From JAVXAG01 sp036660615 (GTDB lineage: Bacteria; Bacillota; Clostridia; Peptostreptococcales; Anaerovoracaceae): 14,814 bases of DNA. Below, one piece after another: positions 7,696 to 14,736 of this stretch (positions within the stretch are counted from its first letter, which is position 1; every line of letters begins with the position of its first letter). Both the position numbers and the translations under genes were made by a program. The stretch spans positions 1-14,814 of the forward strand of contig JAVXAG010000039.1 in NCBI GenBank assembly GCA_036660615.1, given 5' to 3'. The notes beneath the pieces are model-generated. The model had not been told where the DNA came from and did not search any database. It was given only the letters and a program-made list of their open reading frames with translations.

Positions 7696-8820
7696 ATGAT
7701 AAAGATGACAAAAATTGATATTTTCTCCGGTTTTTTAGGTGCCGGAAAAACAACTTTAATTAAAAAACTAATTCAGGAGGCATACGTTGGAGAGAAAGTC
7801 GTACTAATTGAAAACGAATTTGGAGAGATAGGAATTGATGGCGGATTTTTAAGAGATGCTGGCGTAGAAATTAATGAGATGAACTCCGGATGCATTTGTT
7901 GCAGCCTTGTTGGAGATTTTGGAAGAGCCCTTGAGAAAGTTCTTGCAGAATTTTCCCCAGATAGAATTTTAATTGAACCATCAGGTGTAGGAAAACTAAG
8001 TGATGTCATAAGAGCAGTAGAAAATGTTCATGATGAGCACTTGGTATTAAATGGATTTACAACTATAGTTGATGCAAAAAAATGTAAGATGTACATACAC
8101 AATTTTGGTGAGTTCTATAACAACCAGATTGAGCATGCTAGCTCCATAATTTTTAGCCATACAACTGGTCTTAGCCAAGAAAAACTTGATGATTGTGTTG
8201 CACTTATTCGTGAATATAATGGCGATGCCTCAATCGTAACTACTCCTTGGGAAGAAATCACCGGCAAACAAATATTGGAAACTATGGAGAAAAAATCAAC
8301 GATACAGGTTGAGCTAGAACATTTGGAACACGAGGAACATGACCATCATCACCACCATGAAGAACATGACCACCACCACGATGATGATTGCACTTGCGGG
8401 TGCCACGACCATGAAGAACATGAGCACCATCACCATCACGATCATGAAGAACATCATCACCATGATGATGATTGCACTTGTGGGTGCCACGATCACGACC
8501 ATGATCATGAACATGAACATGACCATGAAGGTCACCACCATGCAGATGAAGTATTTACAAGCTTTGGAGCAGAAACAGCCCATAAGTTTGAATCAGAAAA
8601 AATCACACAAATTTTGACTGCACTTCAGGACGAAAATGAATATGGAATGGTTCTAAGAGCAAAAGGTATTGTTGCCGCAAGCGATGGTAAATGGATACAT
8701 TTCGACTATGTGCCAGGGGAGCCTGATGTGAGATTTGGAACAGCAGAAGTTACAGGGAGACTGTGCGTAATTGGTAAAGATATCGATGAAGCGAAGATAA
8801 AATCTCTGTTTGAATTATAA
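7696..8820 (+). CDS. CobW/COG0523 GTPase with His/Cys-rich metal-binding loop
   Basis: This 374-residue G3E-type P-loop GTPase has the family hallmarks: GFLGAGKT (12-19), the ENEFGEIGID switch segment (39-48), the CxCC metal motif in GCICCS (65-70), and EPSGVGK (94-100). The C-terminal CobW domain spans about 285-372. COG0523 proteins act as metallochaperones or metal-insertion factors, often for zinc. Residues 208-283 form an extreme metal-binding loop with about 35 histidines and two copies of CTCGC (232-236, 260-264). The usual NKxD guanine-recognition site reads SHTT (154-157), so nucleotide specificity may be altered. GAG-rich sequence precedes both this ATG and an in-frame ATG at 7705; either could be the start. 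It lies in an operon with the 111-residue gene and a second P-loop gene. The exact metal is not deducible. Confidence 0.92.
   Translation: MIKMTKIDIFSGFLGAGKTTLIKKLIQEAYVGEKVVLIENEFGEIGIDGGFLRDAGVEINEMNSGCICCSLVGDFGRALEKVLAEFSPDRILIEPSGVGKLSDVIRAVENVHDEHLVLNGFTTIVDAKKCKMYIHNFGEFYNNQIEHASSIIFSHTTGLSQEKLDDCVALIREYNGDASIVTTPWEEITGKQILETMEKKSTIQVELEHLEHEEHDHHHHHEEHDHHHDDDCTCGCHDHEEHEHHHHHDHEEHHHHDDDCTCGCHDHDHDHEHEHDHEGHHHADEVFTSFGAETAHKFESEKITQILTALQDENEYGMVLRAKGIVAASDGKWIHFDYVPGEPDVRFGTAEVTGRLCVIGKDIDEAKIKSLFEL
8331..8525 (+). repeat. Internal duplication encoding the His/Cys-rich loop
   Basis: Within the CobW gene, a unit encoding a His-rich run, then DDDCTCGCHDH, then acidic/His residues occurs twice, at about 8379-8413 and 8463-8497. 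The copies differ by a few synonymous or near-synonymous bases, for example tgcggg versus tgtggg, and are flanked by cat/cac/gaa/gac triplet runs. This looks like tandem expansion of a metal-binding segment. Repeat number may vary between strains. Confidence 0.75.
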
Positions 8821-8844
8821 TTTGGGGAAAGAGAGCCTATAACT

Positions 8845-9783
8845 ATGGAAATGCCAGTATATTTATTTACCGGTTTTATTGAATCGGGTAAAACTACTTT
8901 TATACAAGATGCCCTAGAGGGATCGGATTTTAATGCAGGAGAAAGAACACTTTTGTTACTTTGCGAAGAAGGTGAAGAAGATTACGATCCATCAAAATTC
9001 TTTGGCAAGAATGTATATATAGAAGTAGTTGAAAAAGAAGAGGATTTGACTCCCAAACATCTTGAGGAGTTGCAGAAAAAACATAGACCAGAGAGAATAA
9101 TCGTAGAGTACAATGGAATGTGGATGCTTGATTCATTTTATGAAAATATGCCTGAGGATTGGATGACATACCAAGAGATGGTGTTTGTTCATGGGCCTAC
9201 ATTCATTGCCTTTAATCAAAATATGAGAAATTTGGTTGTGGACAAGTTTAAGAGTGCTGAAATGATTGTATTTAACAGATTTGAACGAAGCTTTGATCAG
9301 CTTGAATTCCACAAAATTGTTAGAGCAATCAATCGAAAGGCACAGATTGCTTATGAATATGATCAGGACAATGTGGAGTTTGACCAGATAAAAGATGAAC
9401 TACCATTTGATATCAAATCACCAAAATTTACAGTAGAAGATTCCGATTTTGCAGAATGGTATAGAGATATCAACGAGGAAACTGACAAATACCAAGACAA
9501 GACCATAACGGTTAAAGGTAGGTCTGTTACCGGTGGTGATTTGCCAGAGGGAACTTTTATTTTTGGCAGACACGTTATGACATGCTGTGTTGAAGATATT
9601 TCATTTGCAGGTCTCGTATGCAAAAGGTCAAAGATGGACGATATTGAACATGGCGGTTGGGTTATTATCACTGCAAAAATTGACGTTAGATATGATGATG
9701 TCTATGGTGAAATTGGACCAGTTCTAAATGTCATTGAACTTGAACATTGCCAAGAAGCCAAGCCTGAGGTGGCTACATTCTAA
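8845..9783 (+). CDS. P-loop CobW-like protein with TIGR03943/DUF1980-like C-terminus
   Basis: This 312-residue protein begins with a CobW-like P-loop, GFIESGKT (10-17), and a Rossmann-type layout: EYNGMW (88-93) takes the place of the EPSG segment, and FNRFE (143-147) takes the place of NKxD. The CxCC motif and His-rich loop of the preceding gene are absent. The C-terminal part (about 217-300) has DKTITVKGRSV, then GRHVMTCCVEDISFAGLVC, then GGWVIITAKI and a GPVLNV segment. This pattern resembles the OB-fold-like domain of TIGR03943/DUF1980 (YcgQ-type) proteins, which occur next to ArsP-like permeases and CobW genes in Bacillus. The protein therefore looks like a fusion of two partners usually encoded apart. 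GGGGAAAGAGAG upstream supports the start. The domain assignment is from memory of motif patterns and needs a profile search. A metal-related role is inference. Confidence 0.8.
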   Translation: MEMPVYLFTGFIESGKTTFIQDALEGSDFNAGERTLLLLCEEGEEDYDPSKFFGKNVYIEVVEKEEDLTPKHLEELQKKHRPERIIVEYNGMWMLDSFYENMPEDWMTYQEMVFVHGPTFIAFNQNMRNLVVDKFKSAEMIVFNRFERSFDQLEFHKIVRAINRKAQIAYEYDQDNVEFDQIKDELPFDIKSPKFTVEDSDFAEWYRDINEETDKYQDKTITVKGRSVTGGDLPEGTFIFGRHVMTCCVEDISFAGLVCKRSKMDDIEHGGWVIITAKIDVRYDDVYGEIGPVLNVIELEHCQEAKPEVATF

Positions 9784-9808
9784 TAAAATAGAAATCAAAA
9801 GTAAGAAT

Positions 9809-9878
9809 AAGAGCTTTTGTAGTATTGAACCGCTTTCCGTCAAAGGGGAAGTTTGGGTAATACGGCAAGGCTCTTTTT
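9809..9878 (+). terminator. Large branched-looking hairpin with U-tract
   Basis: AAGAGC (9809-9814) pairs with GCTCTT (9870-9875), and the T-run 9874-9878 follows, as in an intrinsic terminator for the CobW operon. The interior is not a simple loop. GTATT (9822-9826) pairs with AATAC (9859-9863), ACC (9829-9831) with GGT (9856-9858), and CTTTCC (9833-9838) with GGGAAG (9846-9851). These helices stack as one 70-base bulged structure, which may also be a small stable RNA. Termination is likely; any further role is speculative. Confidence 0.65.
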
Positions 9879-9912
9879 GTAGTTAGATAGCCTAATTTTT
9901 CGTGAAAACCTA

Positions 9913-9940
9913 TTGACTTTTAGCTAAATATTAGTATAAT
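9913..9940 (+). promoter_or_regulatory. Strong promoter of the pot operon
   Basis: TTGACT (9913-9918) and TATAAT (9935-9940) are 16 bases apart and near consensus. Transcription would begin near 9947, giving a leader of about 100 bases before the regulator gene. The spacer contains the palindrome TTTAGCTAAA (9919-9928), which shares half-sites with the downstream operator. Confidence 0.8.
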
Positions 9941-9981
9941 TAATCTTGCAATAGAGTTTAGCAATACTAAACTAAACGTTT
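9919..9981. promoter_or_regulatory. Cluster of TTTAG/CTAAA operator half-sites
   Basis: The half-site TTTAG or its complement CTAAA occurs at 9919, 9924, 9957, 9967 and 9972. It forms TTTAGCTAAA within the promoter spacer and GTTTAG-N5-CTAAAC (9956-9972) just past the start point, followed by the palindrome AAACGTTT (9974-9981). Flanking and overlapping a strong promoter right before an XRE-type gene, this is a good candidate for the autoregulatory operator of the pot regulator. Confidence 0.6.
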
Positions 9982-10048
9982 ACAATCCTTGTTACAATCA
10001 CCACCATGATTTTCACTAATCATAGCGGTATAAAGATATGGAGGACAT

Positions 10049-10582
10049 ATGGATATCGGTGCAAAAATTAAAGAATTGAGAGTTGTCAAAGGACTTACCC
10101 AAGAGGAACTTGCCGACAGAGCAGAATTGTCAAAAGGCTTTATTTCCCAACTTGAAAGAGACATAACATCACCGTCAATTTCCACATTAGAAGATATTTT
10201 GCAGTGCCTTGGATTTTCAATCAGCGATTTTTTTGCTAAGGATGACGATGAGCAAGTTGTATTTAGCAAAGAAGATTATTTTGAAAAAGAAGATAAAGAA
10301 CTAAAAAACACAATTGAATGGATAATTCCCAATGCCCAAAAAAATATTATGGAACCAATATATTTGACTTTGGAACAAGGAGGCGAGACATATCCTGACA
10401 ACCCACATGAGGGAGAAGAATTTGGATACGTTTTGGAGGGAGAAATTAACATTCATATAGGTAAAAAAGAATATACAGCCAAAGGTGGAGAATCATTTTA
10501 TTATACACCGGACAAAAAACACTTTATTACAACGACCACAGGAGCAAAGATTTTATGGGTTAGTTCCCCACCGAGCTTCTAA
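10049..10582 (+). CDS. XRE-family HTH and cupin regulator of polyamine uptake
   Basis: This 177-residue two-domain regulator has an XRE helix-turn-helix at about 6-60 (IKELRVVKGLTQEELADRAELS, then SKGFISQLERDITSPSISTLEDI). A short acidic linker follows (about 64-90), then a cupin domain (about 105-172) with HEGEEFGYVLEGEI. This architecture is that of PuuR-like and related regulators, where the cupin senses a small metabolite. Standing first in a potABCD operon, 24 bases before potA, it most likely binds spermidine or putrescine (or responds to them) and controls its own operon. The half-site cluster at 9919-9981 is its probable target. GGAGG at 10040-10044 supports the start. The ligand and whether it represses or activates are inference. 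Confidence 0.9.
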   Translation: MDIGAKIKELRVVKGLTQEELADRAELSKGFISQLERDITSPSISTLEDILQCLGFSISDFFAKDDDEQVVFSKEDYFEKEDKELKNTIEWIIPNAQKNIMEPIYLTLEQGGETYPDNPHEGEEFGYVLEGEINIHIGKKEYTAKGGESFYYTPDKKHFITTTTGAKILWVSSPPSF

Positions 10583-10606
10583 AAAATATATTTAGGAGGA
10601 ACAAAA

Positions 10607-11680
10607 ATGGCATCATCACTAATAGAATTAGTAAATATTTCTAAATCATTCGGAGAAACATTAGTACTGGATGATTTTAGTTTGACAGTAAATGAAAATG
10701 AGTTTATCACATTGCTTGGGCCATCAGGCTGTGGAAAAACTACAACACTTAGAATCGTGGGAGGATTTGAAACACCAGATCAGGGGCGAGTACTTTTCCA
10801 GGGAAAAGATATTACAGATGTTCCACCAAACAAAAGACACATAAATACAGTGTTTCAGAAATACGCACTTTTTCCACATATGAACGTTGGACAGAATATT
10901 GAGTTTGGATTAAAGATTAGCAATAAAAGTGACCAATATATAAAAGATAAAGTGAAATATGCACTAAAATTAGTCAACCTTGTTGGATTTGAGAAAAGAA
11001 AAATCGATTCACTAAGCGGAGGGCAACAACAGAGGATTGCCATGGCAAGGGCTATTGTAAATGAGCCAAAAGTTTTGTTGCTTGATGAACCACTTGGAGC
11101 ACTTGACCTAAAGCTTAGACAGGATATGGAGTACGAGTTAATTAGGCTGAAAAACGAGCTGGGGATTACTTTTATTTACGTCACCCATGACCAAGAAGAA
11201 GCGTTGACTATGTCCGATAAAGTAGTAGTTATGAACGGTGGATATATACAGCAAATGGGCACGCCAGAGGAGATATATAACGAGCCAGAAAATGCCTTTG
11301 TTGCCGATTTTATTGGTGACAGTAATATTATGGACGGAATAATGATGGAAGATAGAGTTGTGAAAATCTTTGACACAATTTTCCCATGTATTGACGAAGG
11401 CTTTGGAAATAAAAAACCAGTAGACGTGGTTATCAGACCAGAAGATGTTATCTTGGGAAAACCGGGAGAAGGTAAAATTGACGGTGAGGTAATTCACAAT
11501 GTCTTTATTGGTGTTCACTATGAAATGGAAATTTTGGCAGGTGGCTTTGAGTGGCTAGTCCAAAGTACAATTAGTAGGCCAATAGGAGCAAGCGTCAGCA
11601 TTGATGTTATACCAGAAAACATTCAAATAATGAACAAGCCACAATCCAAAGATGAGGAGGCAATTGCGATAGATGTATAA
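10607..11680 (+). CDS. potA: Spermidine/putrescine ABC transporter ATPase PotA
   Basis: This 357-residue import ATPase has Walker A GPSGCGKT (38-45), Q-loop Q84, signature LSGGQQQR (136-143), Walker B VLLLDE (156-161) and switch H194. A C-terminal TOBE-type regulatory domain follows (about 275-345), with VVIRPEDV and ENIQIM. These are the features of PotA rather than of other import ATPases. It hydrolyses ATP on the cytoplasmic face of the PotB-PotC channel to drive polyamine uptake. AGGAGGA at 10594-10600 gives a strong ribosome site, and the 3' end overlaps potB by 8 bases. The family could be confused with iron or thiamine importers, but the complete gene order and the PotD-like binding protein settle it. 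Confidence 0.95.
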   Translation: MASSLIELVNISKSFGETLVLDDFSLTVNENEFITLLGPSGCGKTTTLRIVGGFETPDQGRVLFQGKDITDVPPNKRHINTVFQKYALFPHMNVGQNIEFGLKISNKSDQYIKDKVKYALKLVNLVGFEKRKIDSLSGGQQQRIAMARAIVNEPKVLLLDEPLGALDLKLRQDMEYELIRLKNELGITFIYVTHDQEEALTMSDKVVVMNGGYIQQMGTPEEIYNEPENAFVADFIGDSNIMDGIMMEDRVVKIFDTIFPCIDEGFGNKKPVDVVIRPEDVILGKPGEGKIDGEVIHNVFIGVHYEMEILAGGFEWLVQSTISRPIGASVSIDVIPENIQIMNKPQSKDEEAIAIDV

Positions 11681-12485
11681 AAAACTATTATCTAGTCCTT
11701 TCTTGATTTGGATAGCTTGTGGAACAGTAATTCCACTAGCTGTAATTGCATATTATGGGCTGACCGACAGAAGTGGAGTATTCACCTTCCAAAACGTAAC
11801 AGCGATGTTTGGAGAGGAACATATTCAGGCTTTGGGGTTGTCACTTTTGCTTGCATTTGTAAGTACCGTAATCTGCTTTTTGCTTGCGTTCCCATTAGCA
11901 CTAATCCTAAAAGACAGCAAGTTTGGTAAGCAAGGATTCATTATATTTATATTTATTTTGCCAATGTGGATGAACTTTTTGCTCAGAACAATGGCATGGC
12001 AAGTAATATTAGAAAAAGGCGGCATTATCAACGGACTCCTTGGGTTCTTGAATTTGCCTGCTCTTGAAATAATCAACACACCTTATGCAATCGTTTTGGG
12101 AATGGTCTACGACTTTCTGCCCTTTATGGTATTGCCGATTTTTAATACTATCTCAAAGATAGACAACAGTTTAATAGAGGCAGCATATGACCTTGGCGCA
12201 ACCAAGGCTAATGTATTGTTTAAAATATTGTTACCACTAAGTGTTCCCGGAATTGCAAGCGGAGTGACTATGGTATTTGTACCATCACTTACAACCTTTG
12301 TAATTTCAAATATGCTAGGTGGAGGCAAAATAAATTTAATTGGAAATATTATCGAGCAAGAATTTACTACTAGTTCAAACTGGAATTTAGGTTCTGGTTT
12401 GTCACTGGTGATGATGATATTTATTGTCATAAGTATGGCACTCCTCACAAAATTTGATAAGAATGGGGAGGGTACTGTATTATGA
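11673..12485 (+). CDS. potB: Spermidine/putrescine permease PotB
   Basis: This 270-residue inner-membrane permease has about six membrane segments. Its cytoplasmic coupling loop, EAAYDLGATKANVLFKILLP (169-188), is the EAA motif that docks onto PotA. ILPMWMNFLLRTMAW (95-109) is typical of PotB. It forms the channel with PotC. The start lies within the last codons of potA, with GAGGAGG at 11654-11660, which is 12 bases away and slightly far, so coupling to potA translation is likely. It overlaps potC by 4 bases. Confidence 0.94.
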   Translation: MYKKLLSSPFLIWIACGTVIPLAVIAYYGLTDRSGVFTFQNVTAMFGEEHIQALGLSLLLAFVSTVICFLLAFPLALILKDSKFGKQGFIIFIFILPMWMNFLLRTMAWQVILEKGGIINGLLGFLNLPALEIINTPYAIVLGMVYDFLPFMVLPIFNTISKIDNSLIEAAYDLGATKANVLFKILLPLSVPGIASGVTMVFVPSLTTFVISNMLGGGKINLIGNIIEQEFTTSSNWNLGSGLSLVMMIFIVISMALLTKFDKNGEGTVL

Positions 12486-13255
12486 AAAAGTTTTCACAAG
12501 GGTTATATATAGGGCTGATTTTGTTGTTCTTGTATCTGCCTATAGCGACATTGATGGTGTTTTCCTTTAACGAAAGCAAATCCATGGCAACGTGGACTGG
12601 ATTTTCCCTAAAGTGGTACCAAGAAATGTTTAGCAACCAAATGATTATGGAAGCACTGTGGAATACTTTTACTATAGCCATATGTGCATCAGTCATTGCA
12701 ACGATAATAGGAACAGCAGCTTGTATTGGAATTTTGACGATGAGAAAACATACCCAAACAGTTGTAATGGGTTTGAATAATATACCACTTCTAAACGCAG
12801 ACATAGTTACAGGTATTTCGTTGATGATGGCATTTTTGGTATTTGGAATAACTTTAAATTGGGGAACAGTTCTACTGTCGCATATTACTTTTTGTATACC
12901 ATATGTAATTTTATCAGTAATGCCAAAGTTTAAACAACTCAGCAATCATACTTATGAAGCGGCATTGGATTTGGGAGCAAAACCTGTTTATGCTTTTTTC
13001 AAAGTCGTTTTACCAGACATTAGACCGGGGATTTTCTCTGGGTTGCTATTATCTTTTACAATGTCTGTGGACGATTTTGTAATTACACACTTTACAAGAG
13101 GCGCTGGAATAAATACACTATCTACTTTGATTTACAGCCAAGTAAAGGTGGGAATAAGACCGACACTCTTTGCACTTTCTACAGTAATTTTTGTAGTAGT
13201 GCTAATAATACTTGTTGTAACTAATATTATTTCAAATAGAGGAGAGAAAGAATGA
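12482..13255 (+). CDS. potC: Spermidine/putrescine permease PotC
   Basis: This 257-residue permease is the second half of the polyamine channel. It has an N-terminal membrane anchor (about 8-29), further segments near 62-88, 100-125, 130-148, 180-200 and 225-250, and the EAA coupling motif EAALDLGAKPVYAFFKVVLP (159-178). VFSFNESKSMATWTGFSLKWY (26-46) is characteristic of PotC, as is the DIVTGISLMM segment. GGGGAGGG nine bases upstream gives a strong ribosome site. The ATGA overlaps with potB and potD indicate tight translational coupling. Confidence 0.94.
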   Translation: MKKFSQGLYIGLILLFLYLPIATLMVFSFNESKSMATWTGFSLKWYQEMFSNQMIMEALWNTFTIAICASVIATIIGTAACIGILTMRKHTQTVVMGLNNIPLLNADIVTGISLMMAFLVFGITLNWGTVLLSHITFCIPYVILSVMPKFKQLSNHTYEAALDLGAKPVYAFFKVVLPDIRPGIFSGLLLSFTMSVDDFVITHFTRGAGINTLSTLIYSQVKVGIRPTLFALSTVIFVVVLIILVVTNIISNRGEKE

Positions 13256-14319
13256 AAAAAATTTGGGCGTTAACTTTGATTGTAGCCTTGACTCTTGGAA
13301 CCGTAGGCATTATTACTGGTTGCGGAGGCGGAGACAAAGGCAAAAATGGGCAGGTTTATGTGTATGATTTTGGTGATTATATAGATGAAACCCTGATAAG
13401 TGAATTTGAAAAAGAAACTGGTATTGAGGTAATTTATGGTACCTACGATACGAATGAGGAAATGTATCCTGTCATAAAAACTGGTTCTGCAAGTTATGAT
13501 GTAATTTGCCCATCGGACTATATGATAGAAAAAATGATCAATGAGGGGTTGCTTCTGGAAATCAATTTTAATAATGTACCTAACATAAAATATATCGGAG
13601 AAAAGTACATGAAAATGTCAACTGAGTTTGATCCAGAAAACAAATTTTCAGTGCCGCACACTTGGGGAACAGCAGGGATACTATACAACACTGATATGAT
13701 ACCAAAGGGTTCAATAACTTCGTGGAATGACCTTTGGAACAGTAAATATTCTGGAAATATAGTTATGCAGGACAGTATAAGGGATACTTTTATGGTGGCA
13801 GAAAAGGCTCTTGGATATTCTCTTAATACTGTTGATGAAAAGGAATTAAAGGAATCTGCTGATTATCTAATCAAGCAAAAACCTCTTGTATACAAGTATG
13901 CTAATGATTCGGCTAGGGACTTATTGGTTGGCGAATCAGCCTCCATTGGCGTAATTTGGAATGGGGAAGTTTTATACTGTCAAGAGCTTAATGATAAGCT
14001 GGAGTTCGTTGTGCCGGAAGAAGGTTCTCAGGTCTTTGTAGACTCATGGGCTATCCCAGCAAATGCAAAGAACAAGGCAAATGCTGAGGCTTGGATCAAC
14101 TTCATGTGCAAACCAGAAGTGGCATTCAAAAACTTTGAGTACCTGACATACAGCACTCCAAATCAAGGTGCAATTGACCTTATGGACAGAAAGCTGAGAA
14201 ATAATGAGGCTCTTTTCCCAACAGAAAAGACCATAAAAAAATGTGAGGTTTTAAAGGATATTGGCCCTACAGGGGATGACTTGTATAGCAAATATTGGAA
14301 GAAATTTAAAGCGCAATAA
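13252..14319 (+). CDS. potD: Spermidine/putrescine-binding lipoprotein PotD
   Basis: This 355-residue extracytoplasmic binding protein has a lipoprotein signal peptide: MKK, a hydrophobic core, and the lipobox ITGC with Cys24 as the lipid-anchored residue. The mature part begins with a glycine-rich linker and continues with VYDFGDYID...FEKETGIEVIYGTYDTNEEMYP and ASYDVICPSDYMIEKM, both hallmarks of PotD. It captures spermidine or putrescine outside the membrane and delivers it to PotBC. The length is normal and the gene looks intact. The start overlaps potC by 4 bases, with GGAGAG upstream. A convincing terminator follows within about 25 bases, so it closes the operon. Spermidine versus putrescine preference cannot be read reliably. 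Confidence 0.95.
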   Translation: MKKIWALTLIVALTLGTVGIITGCGGGDKGKNGQVYVYDFGDYIDETLISEFEKETGIEVIYGTYDTNEEMYPVIKTGSASYDVICPSDYMIEKMINEGLLLEINFNNVPNIKYIGEKYMKMSTEFDPENKFSVPHTWGTAGILYNTDMIPKGSITSWNDLWNSKYSGNIVMQDSIRDTFMVAEKALGYSLNTVDEKELKESADYLIKQKPLVYKYANDSARDLLVGESASIGVIWNGEVLYCQELNDKLEFVVPEEGSQVFVDSWAIPANAKNKANAEAWINFMCKPEVAFKNFEYLTYSTPNQGAIDLMDRKLRNNEALFPTEKTIKKCEVLKDIGPTGDDLYSKYWKKFKAQ

Positions 14320-14340
14320 TCCATAGTTAATGTCAAATAA

Positions 14341-14379
14341 AAGAGATATGTCAAACAGTTTGTAGACATATCTTTTTTT
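14341..14379 (+). terminator. Intrinsic terminator of the pot operon
   Basis: AGATATGTC (14344-14352) pairs perfectly with GACATATCT (14365-14373) around a 12-base loop. The pairing extends outward into A/T pairs, and a run of seven T (14373-14379) follows. Position and shape are those of a standard Rho-independent terminator. Confidence 0.88.
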
Positions 14380-14493
14380 ATGCAAAATCCTGTAATCTTT
14401 TGTCGTATAAAATACTCCCATACCTTGTCCCAAAATGATATTACTATAGGTACAAGTAGTAAATGGAAATAGCATAGCAAGGGGGTATGGAAA

Positions 14494-14553
14494 GTGAAAA
14501 GAAAAATATTATTGTTGGAAATTTTCTTAATGGTAGTCGTACCGTTTTTTTAA
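14494..14553 (+). CDS. Possible short hydrophobic peptide, frame broken at a T-run
   Basis: A GTG at 14494 has GGGGG eight bases upstream and encodes only 19 residues: a basic MKRK start and then a very hydrophobic stretch ending in VPFF at a stop in a run of seven T (14545-14551). A -1 shift on that run would continue in frame to a TGA at 14616-14618, giving about 41 residues with a hydrophobic core and a basic CKK...WQK tail. That resembles the general shape of small membrane peptides such as type I toxins. It could equally be chance or a decayed gene. I have low confidence that it is expressed. Confidence 0.2.
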   Translation: MKRKILLLEIFLMVVVPFF

Positions 14554-14610
14554 TATGTCAGTCACTGATTGCCCACTTTTGTAAAAAATTGGGATTTATA
14601 TGGCAAAAAA

Positions 14611-14648
14611 GCAGCTGAACTTGACAATTTTGTCAAGTTCAGCTGTTT
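14611..14648. terminator. Perfect 15-bp hairpin, probable bidirectional terminator
   Basis: CAGCTGAACTTGACA (14612-14626) is exactly repeated in reverse complement at 14631-14645, with only four bases between the arms. The left flank is AAAAAA, which gives a U-tract for minus-strand transcripts; the right flank TTTGTTGTTG gives a weaker one for plus-strand transcripts. It may close a short plus-strand transcript, or a minus-strand transcript entering from beyond the window, or both. Confidence 0.7.
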
Positions 14649-14701
14649 GTTGTTGCTTTTATAAATTGTAGGGGTAAAATAAGATAAGAAGAAAAAAAGA
14701 T

Positions 14702-14736
14702 GAAAAAAGATACCCATACTACACTTTAGTGTGGGG
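14702..14736 (-). terminator. Weak minus-strand terminator candidate
   Basis: ACACT (14721-14725) pairs with AGTGT (14728-14732), and CCC (14713-14715) could pair with GGGG (14733-14736) around a bulge. The A-run at 14703-14708 would read as a U-tract on the minus strand. The two-base inner loop and the large bulge make the fold poor, so an operator-like inverted repeat is an alternative. Confidence 0.22.

Noticed and set aside
8379..8497. CRISPR-like or satellite repeat
   Set aside because: There are only two imperfect copies, in frame inside a coding region, with no regular spacers. It is a protein-level duplication.
8314..8617. Two long frames, minus-strand 89 residues and plus-strand 92 residues, rich in Met/Val or Met/Thr
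   Set aside because: Both come from reading the cat/cac/gat triplet runs of the CobW histidine loop in other frames. The low-complexity composition confirms an artefact.
9913..10048. Polyamine-responsive riboswitch in the pot leader
   Set aside because: The leader of about 100 bases has only a weak 6-bp hairpin (10006-10023) and no terminator/antiterminator pair. Operator-type DNA repeats explain control better.
11138..11518. A 126-residue minus-strand frame
   Set aside because: It is antisense to potA, whose motifs and regulatory domain are intact across this stretch.
12445..12945. A 166-residue minus-strand open frame
   Set aside because: It lies wholly opposite potB/potC, which have full family motifs and overlapping starts. 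It has no ribosome site and no recognisable domain, so it is a shadow frame.
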